DNA of 5,664 bases from contig CALFWH010000050.1 of NCBI GenBank assembly GCA_937927985.1, positions 1 to 5,664 on the forward strand, read 5' to 3'. The position numbers and the translations under genes were made by a program. Shown piece after piece: positions 1 to 5,664 of this stretch; positions within the stretch are counted from its first letter, which is position 1; the number at the start of each line of letters is the position of its first letter. This DNA comes from an uncultured bacterium (lineage in GTDB: Bacteria > DRYD01). Under the pieces are notes generated by a model. That model was not told the origin of the DNA. It ran no database searches and saw only the letters and a program-made list of their open reading frames with translations.

Positions 1-31
1 CCTATATTTATGACTAACAATTTAATATAGG
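1..31 (-). repeat. Inverted repeat over the bpsA stop codon, possible terminator
   Basis: Bases 1-8 (CCTATATT) and 24-31 (AATATAGG) are perfect reverse complements separated by a 15-base loop. The right arm covers the last two codons of bpsA and the first base of its TAA stop. In the transcript this would form an 8-bp stem just at the end of the gene, and the arm may extend beyond the window edge. The position suits a transcription terminator or a 3'-end protecting hairpin. The stem is mostly A-U, the loop is long, and the downstream U-run that would define an intrinsic terminator lies outside the window, so the role is unproven. Confidence 0.45.
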
Positions 32-1068
32 GTAACGAATGCTTCCTCATCATAATATAATTCTCTTTCCAATTTATATTCTTTATCTGGATCAAATAAG
101 GGATTAGGTTTATCTATTAATTCTAATCTGTGAAATGCTGAGTTATACCAAGGTTTTTCTGGTTTTGGTAAATCTAAATTTATTTCTGTAAATACTCTAT
201 AGCCTTTAGATACTATATCATCTGGATTAAGTTCATATAGTTGGAACTTATCTATAATATCTGTGATAACTAAATTCATTTCATATAGATTTTTATGTAT
301 TTTATACCATTTTTTTAGTGAAGCTTCTAAGTGGGTTAATCCAAAATAAACTACTCCATTTTCTTTTAGTAAAGAGCATCCTCTAGAAATGAAGAGAGTT
401 ATACCTTGTATTGTTTCTACTGGATCTGATAGAAATACATCAAAAGAATTTCTTAGATTTTTATCAACTGGCCATTCGACATTATAGGTTACTGCTTTTA
501 GGTTATCTAAACCTAAGGATTTTGATTTGTTATTTATGTAATCTACTAACCTTTGATCGGCTTCTAGAACTAAGATTTTTTGGGGTAAATTTGTTAAAAC
601 TAAAGCTATTGAAGTTAGATCATCATCTCCTATTAATACAATATTTTTATTTTCCAAATCTCCTTTATAATACATAAAATTTATTCTATTTCTAATTGTT
701 TCAATAGTGACTATGCCTTGATCGAATTCGGGTATAGCTACTGGTCTATCTTTTATTATTTCCCTAAACTTAAGAATCACTTCTTGGAAAGATTGCTTAC
801 TAAAACAATTACCTTCACATTCTCTACATTTAACATCTATATAATCAGTTTTTAATACTTCTTTTAAGATTTCTTTTGAATTTATTTTAAAAGTATTATT
901 TTGGTAAACAATTATTTGGTTCTGCATAAGTTTTTTTAAAGATTGAATAGTATTTAAAGCGCTATCAAATGTTTCTAACATGATTTCCCAATAACTTTTA
1001 GTACCTTGAGATAATAATCTTAAAATTATGTATTCTGTTTTGTTTATTTCTTTTATATTTATAGACAT
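22..1068 (-). CDS. bpsA: N(4)-bis(aminopropyl)spermidine synthase (BpsA family)
   Basis: This 348-residue protein is a likely cytoplasmic aminopropyltransferase that transfers aminopropyl groups from decarboxylated S-adenosylmethionine to the N4 of spermidine, giving branched polyamines. Residues 1-75 look like a small helical, winged-helix-like domain. A Cys cluster follows (C81, C84, C88 in CRECEGNC), then the family-typical RPVAIPEFDQG stretch (108-118). The Rossmann-like catalytic domain has GDDDLTSIA (147-155), the acidic strand end LEAD (168-171) and FDVFLSDPVETIQG (209-222). The GDDD motif is a hallmark of the family. DPVE stands where I recall DPPE in archaeal members. The length matches the family (about 350). 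The ATG is fixed by a near-perfect Shine-Dalgarno 6 bases upstream. The gene lies 63 bases after the oxidoreductase beta subunit on the same strand and is probably cotranscribed. No spermidine synthase or SAM decarboxylase is visible. Such proteins are often annotated only as putative methyltransferases. The family call is firm; the exact product is inferred. Confidence 0.87.
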   Translation of the reverse strand: MSINIKEINKTEYIILRLLSQGTKSYWEIMLETFDSALNTIQSLKKLMQNQIIVYQNNTFKINSKEILKEVLKTDYIDVKCRECEGNCFSKQSFQEVILKFREIIKDRPVAIPEFDQGIVTIETIRNRINFMYYKGDLENKNIVLIGDDDLTSIALVLTNLPQKILVLEADQRLVDYINNKSKSLGLDNLKAVTYNVEWPVDKNLRNSFDVFLSDPVETIQGITLFISRGCSLLKENGVVYFGLTHLEASLKKWYKIHKNLYEMNLVITDIIDKFQLYELNPDDIVSKGYRVFTEINLDLPKPEKPWYNSAFHRLELIDKPNPLFDPDKEYKLERELYYDEEAFVTLY

Positions 1069-1073
1069 ATATT

Positions 1074-1082
1074 ACCTCCTTT
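1074..1082 (-). promoter_or_regulatory. Strong ribosome binding site of bpsA
   Basis: The transcript reads AAAGGAGGT, with the AGGAGG core (1075-1080) 6 bases before the ATG at 1068. This is an almost complete match to the anti-Shine-Dalgarno sequence and the strongest of the four sites visible here. It fixes the bpsA start and suggests that bpsA is translated independently of the upstream beta gene rather than by coupling. Confidence 0.85.
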
Positions 1083-1090
1083 ATAATCTG

Positions 1091-1108
1091 GATTTTTTGG
1101 ATTTTTTG
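1091..1108 (-). repeat. Tandem 9-base direct repeat in the beta-bpsA spacer
   Basis: On the plus strand GATTTTTTG occurs twice in immediate succession (1091-1099 and 1100-1108), followed by a degenerate third unit AATTTTTAT (1109-1117). In the transcript this is CAAAAAATC twice, inside a 63-base A-rich leader just upstream of the bpsA Shine-Dalgarno. It could simply be slippage in A/T-rich DNA. An unstructured A-rich leader would also favour ribosome loading. No function can be assigned. Confidence 0.5.
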
Positions 1109-1131
1109 AATTTTTATTTTTTATTTTGTCT

Positions 1132-3899
<2,768 letters not shown>

Positions 3900-3997
3900 C
3901 TAAAATCTCCCCTTTCTAGAAAATAGTATTTGTGTTAAAATTACTAATTTAAAATATATTTAAACAAAAATAACTATTTCCCTTTTATGTAAACCAT
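3900..3997 (-). promoter_or_regulatory. A/T-rich cdsA-oxidoreductase gap with a weak candidate promoter
   Basis: This 98-base spacer contains the alpha-subunit Shine-Dalgarno at its downstream end and almost nothing but A and T elsewhere. The best minus-strand promoter I can propose is TACTAT (3923-3928) as -10, with TTAAAT (3947-3952) as -35 and an 18-base spacing. These match the consensus at only four and three of six positions. Transcription would start near 3916, leaving a short leader with the Shine-Dalgarno. A second partial -35 (TTTACA, 3989-3994) has no good -10 at the right distance. I see no GC-rich hairpin with a U-run after cdsA, so read-through from lysS-cdsA is equally possible. 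Confidence 0.25.
3907..3915 (-). promoter_or_regulatory. Ribosome binding site of the alpha subunit
   Basis: The transcript reads AAAGGGGAG followed by 7 bases and the ATG at 3899. It pairs with the anti-Shine-Dalgarno allowing one G-U pair, and it fixes the start of the fused gamma-alpha subunit, whose glycine-rich strand begins at residue 12. Confidence 0.75.
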
Positions 3998-4861
3998 TTA
4001 TAATGTAGGAATGAGCAAATAAACTAAACTTGCTAAAAATACTGAAAAAATTAAACTATCTAATCTATCTAATACTCCTCCATGACCAGGTATTAATTTA
4101 CCAGACTCTTTCACATTTGTTATTCTTTTAATGAGAGATTCAAATAAATCCCCAAAAGCACAAAGAATTGAAATACTACTTACCAAAATTATCATTTTTA
4201 CAATTCCTAAACTTTTTATATCTGTATTTAATATCAATATTAAGCCTATTAAAAAAGAAAATAAAACTCCTGCTATGTATCCTTCTAAAGTTTTAGAAGG
4301 ACTAATATTGCTAAAAAATGAATTTTTACCTATACTTTTACCAACAAAATACGCAAATATATCATGACTATAGTTTACTACCACTACTAATAAAAAAAAT
4401 AATCCACTTTTTATCTCAAATAAAATCAAACTTAAACTCAATGATCCCATAAAATAAAAATATAAAAAAACATTTTTTGTTATTTTCTCAAAAACTATTT
4501 CATTAGTTGAATTTTTATTGCTTAAAATTTCCTTTATAATGAAAATTAATAATATTACAATCAAACAAAGAGAAAATATACTAAAAAGCTCAGTATTGAA
4601 ATCTGATAAATTGGATATTAATTCATATTTTTTTATATTTACAAAAATCATTGAATCTAACCATAGGGTTAGTATTATCCAGTAGTATAGATCTATTTTA
4701 TCGGGAAATAATTTTTTTAGTTCTACTGAAGCTAAAATTTGAAAAACAATAACCATAAAGTAGAAAATATTTTTTTGGATAAATACACTAGCTAAAAATA
4801 ATCCTCCTAATATTAAACCTGTTATGATTCTGAGAATAAATTTTTTGTAATCTTTAATCAT
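3998..4861 (-). CDS. cdsA: Phosphatidate cytidylyltransferase (CDP-diglyceride synthase)
   Basis: CdsA is an integral membrane enzyme that converts phosphatidic acid and CTP to CDP-diacylglycerol and pyrophosphate, the branch point of phospholipid synthesis. The 287-residue protein has about eight or nine hydrophobic segments (roughly 8-29, 31-48, 59-76, 95-112, 130-149, 152-165, 195-213, 218-236, 268-286). Family motifs are DIFAYFVGKSIGKN (167-180), SPSKTLEG (187-194), GDLFES (237-242) and the C-terminal signature running from S242 through KR (245-246) to PGHGGVLDRLD (258-268). D238 and D265 fit the conserved metal-binding aspartates. The usual K-D pair of the signature is K251-E252 here, a conservative but notable change. 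The ATG overlaps the end of lysS by 8 bases and has no clear Shine-Dalgarno, so translation is probably coupled to lysS. The usual neighbours uppS and dxr are not next to it. The gene is more A/T-rich than its neighbours, which its hydrophobic content largely explains. Confidence 0.93.
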   Translation of the reverse strand: MIKDYKKFILRIITGLILGGLFLASVFIQKNIFYFMVIVFQILASVELKKLFPDKIDLYYWIILTLWLDSMIFVNIKKYELISNLSDFNTELFSIFSLCLIVILLIFIIKEILSNKNSTNEIVFEKITKNVFLYFYFMGSLSLSLILFEIKSGLFFLLVVVVNYSHDIFAYFVGKSIGKNSFFSNISPSKTLEGYIAGVLFSFLIGLILILNTDIKSLGIVKMIILVSSISILCAFGDLFESLIKRITNVKESGKLIPGHGGVLDRLDSLIFSVFLASLVYLLIPTL

Positions 4862-5664
4862 TTTTGGGTAATAAAGTTGGAAATAGGATAATTTCTCTTA
4901 TTGAAGTTTGATTAGTAAATATCATTACTAATCTATCTATACCAAATCCTAATCCCCCTGTGGGAGGTAATCCATACTTTAAAGCATTTATATAATCTTC
5001 ATCATATTCGTGTGCTTCTTCTTCTCCTTCTTGTTTTAATTTTGTTTGTTGTAAAAATCTTTTTTCTTGTTCAAAAGGATCGTTTAGTTCACTAAAAGCA
5101 TTAGCCACTTCAAAATTGGCTATAAATAATTCAAATCTTTCTGTACATAGGGGATTATCTTTTTTAGATATAGCTAATGGGGAAATTTCTATAGGATAAT
5201 CTAAAACAAAGGTTGGATCTATAAGAGAGGGTTTTACTAATTCATCAAAGGCTTTATCTATTACATGACTAAGTACCCTATTTTTTATGTTTAATTCTCT
5301 TGATATTTTTTGTAAATATTCATTATCATTTCTTAATTTTTCTATATCTACTGATTTTTTATATAGTTCTTCAGGAAACGATATTCTTTTAAAAGGTAAA
5401 CTAAAGTTTATTTTTTTCCCAGCATATTCTATTTCATGAGAGTTAAAGAGATGTTTTACTAATTTTGAGATTAGGTCTTCTGTAAGGTACATCATGTCTG
5501 TTAGATCTGCAAAAGCTTGATAAAGTTCTAAGATAGTAAATTCTGGATTGTGTTTTGTTGATATTCCTTCATTTCTAAAAACTTTACCTAATTCATAAAC
5601 TTTTTCAAAATTTCCTACTATTAATCTTTTTAAATACAATTCTGGAGCTATTCTTAAATACATA
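4854..5664 (-). CDS. lysS: Lysyl-tRNA synthetase, class II (3' part, cut by window edge)
   Basis: LysRS is a cytoplasmic homodimer that activates lysine with ATP and charges tRNA-Lys. The 269 or so visible residues are the C-terminal half to two-thirds of the usual 490-500: the catalytic domain from just before motif 2 to the end. Counting from the first visible Met, motif 2 is FRNEGISTKHNPEFT (29-43), followed by LELYQA. Further on are EISPLA, FEVANAFSELNDP (the lysine-pocket region), AHEYDEDYINAL, and motif 3 LPPTGGLGFGIDRLVM, with R244. The Met codon at 5661-5663 lies in the conserved YLRIAPELYLKRL stretch and is internal, not a start. The N-terminal OB-fold anticodon-binding domain and motif 1 lie beyond 5664. 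The stop codon overlaps the start of cdsA. The motifs are intact, so this looks like the ordinary housekeeping enzyme rather than a paralogue such as the EF-P modifying type, which lacks the N-terminal domain; that domain is not visible. Confidence 0.95.
   Translation of the reverse strand, partial: MYLRIAPELYLKRLIVGNFEKVYELGKVFRNEGISTKHNPEFTILELYQAFADLTDMMYLTEDLISKLVKHLFNSHEIEYAGKKINFSLPFKRISFPEELYKKSVDIEKLRNDNEYLQKISRELNIKNRVLSHVIDKAFDELVKPSLIDPTFVLDYPIEISPLAISKKDNPLCTERFELFIANFEVANAFSELNDPFEQEKRFLQQTKLKQEGEEEAHEYDEDYINALKYGLPPTGGLGFGIDRLVMIFTNQTSIREIILFPTLLPKND

Noticed and set aside
411..677. Plus-strand open frame of 88 codons inside bpsA
   Set aside because: It lies fully antisense to a well-supported gene, is leucine- and tyrosine-rich as expected from reversed A-rich codons, and has no recognisable motif.
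1077..1087. TATAA-like sequence before bpsA as a -10 promoter element
   Set aside because: It abuts the Shine-Dalgarno, so a transcript started from it would begin within or after the ribosome site.
3948..3964. A/T palindrome with TTTAAA arms in the cdsA-oxidoreductase gap, as a terminator or operator
   Set aside because: The arms are only six A/T pairs, each self-palindromic, with no G-C pairs and no following U-run. Such symmetry is expected by chance in A/T-only DNA.
4131..4367. Plus-strand open frame of 78 codons inside cdsA
   Set aside because: It is antisense to conserved CdsA motifs and resembles no known protein.
3998..4861. Composition shift in cdsA (lower G+C and reversed A/T strand bias) as a sign of horizontal transfer
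   Set aside because: Membrane proteins need U-rich codons for Leu, Ile and Phe, which accounts for the shift, and the gene overlaps lysS in a tight unit.
5661..5663. Met codon at the right edge as the start of lysS
   Set aside because: It falls within the conserved catalytic-domain stretch just before motif 2, so the N-terminal domain and motif 1 must be encoded beyond the window.

Overview
All five genes in this AT-rich window (about 30% G+C by eye, lower inside cdsA) are read from the minus strand, so transcription runs from the right edge to the left. The organism is probably an anaerobic, thermophilic bacterium. A bacterial class II lysyl-tRNA synthetase and a bacterial-type CdsA sit beside a ferredoxin-dependent 2-oxoacid oxidoreductase and a branched-chain polyamine synthase, a combination typical of low-GC thermophiles. 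A purine-rich coding strand and frequent AGA (arginine) and ATA (isoleucine) codons fit this. The phylum cannot be fixed from the sequence alone.

Right part (3998-5664): the 3' portion of lysS, cut by the window edge, overlaps cdsA by 8 bases. The first supplies Lys-tRNA for translation. The second makes CDP-diacylglycerol, the precursor of membrane phospholipids. The overlap indicates one transcript.

Middle (1132-3899): after a 98-base, nearly pure A/T gap come two subunits of a 2-oxoacid:ferredoxin oxidoreductase. The first is a fused gamma-alpha subunit of 603 residues. The second is a thiamine-diphosphate and [4Fe-4S] beta subunit. Its real start is the ATG at 2073, placed by a Shine-Dalgarno sequence that directly follows the alpha stop codon. 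No ferredoxin-like delta subunit is seen. The arrangement resembles the two-subunit Sulfolobus enzyme and KorAB.

Left part (22-1068): 63 bases further on, behind the best Shine-Dalgarno in the window, is a bis-aminopropyl spermidine synthase (BpsA) family gene, expected to make branched polyamines that protect nucleic acids at high temperature. An 8-bp inverted repeat covers its stop codon and may end the unit.

These are recognisable families, and I see no convincing undescribed system. The points worth a second look are the bpsA-oxidoreductase pairing, the DPVET motif and Cys cluster in BpsA, the Asp-to-Glu change in the CdsA signature, and the lysS-cdsA overlap. No tRNA, rRNA, CRISPR array or mobile element was found, and no gene-free stretch exceeds 100 bases.
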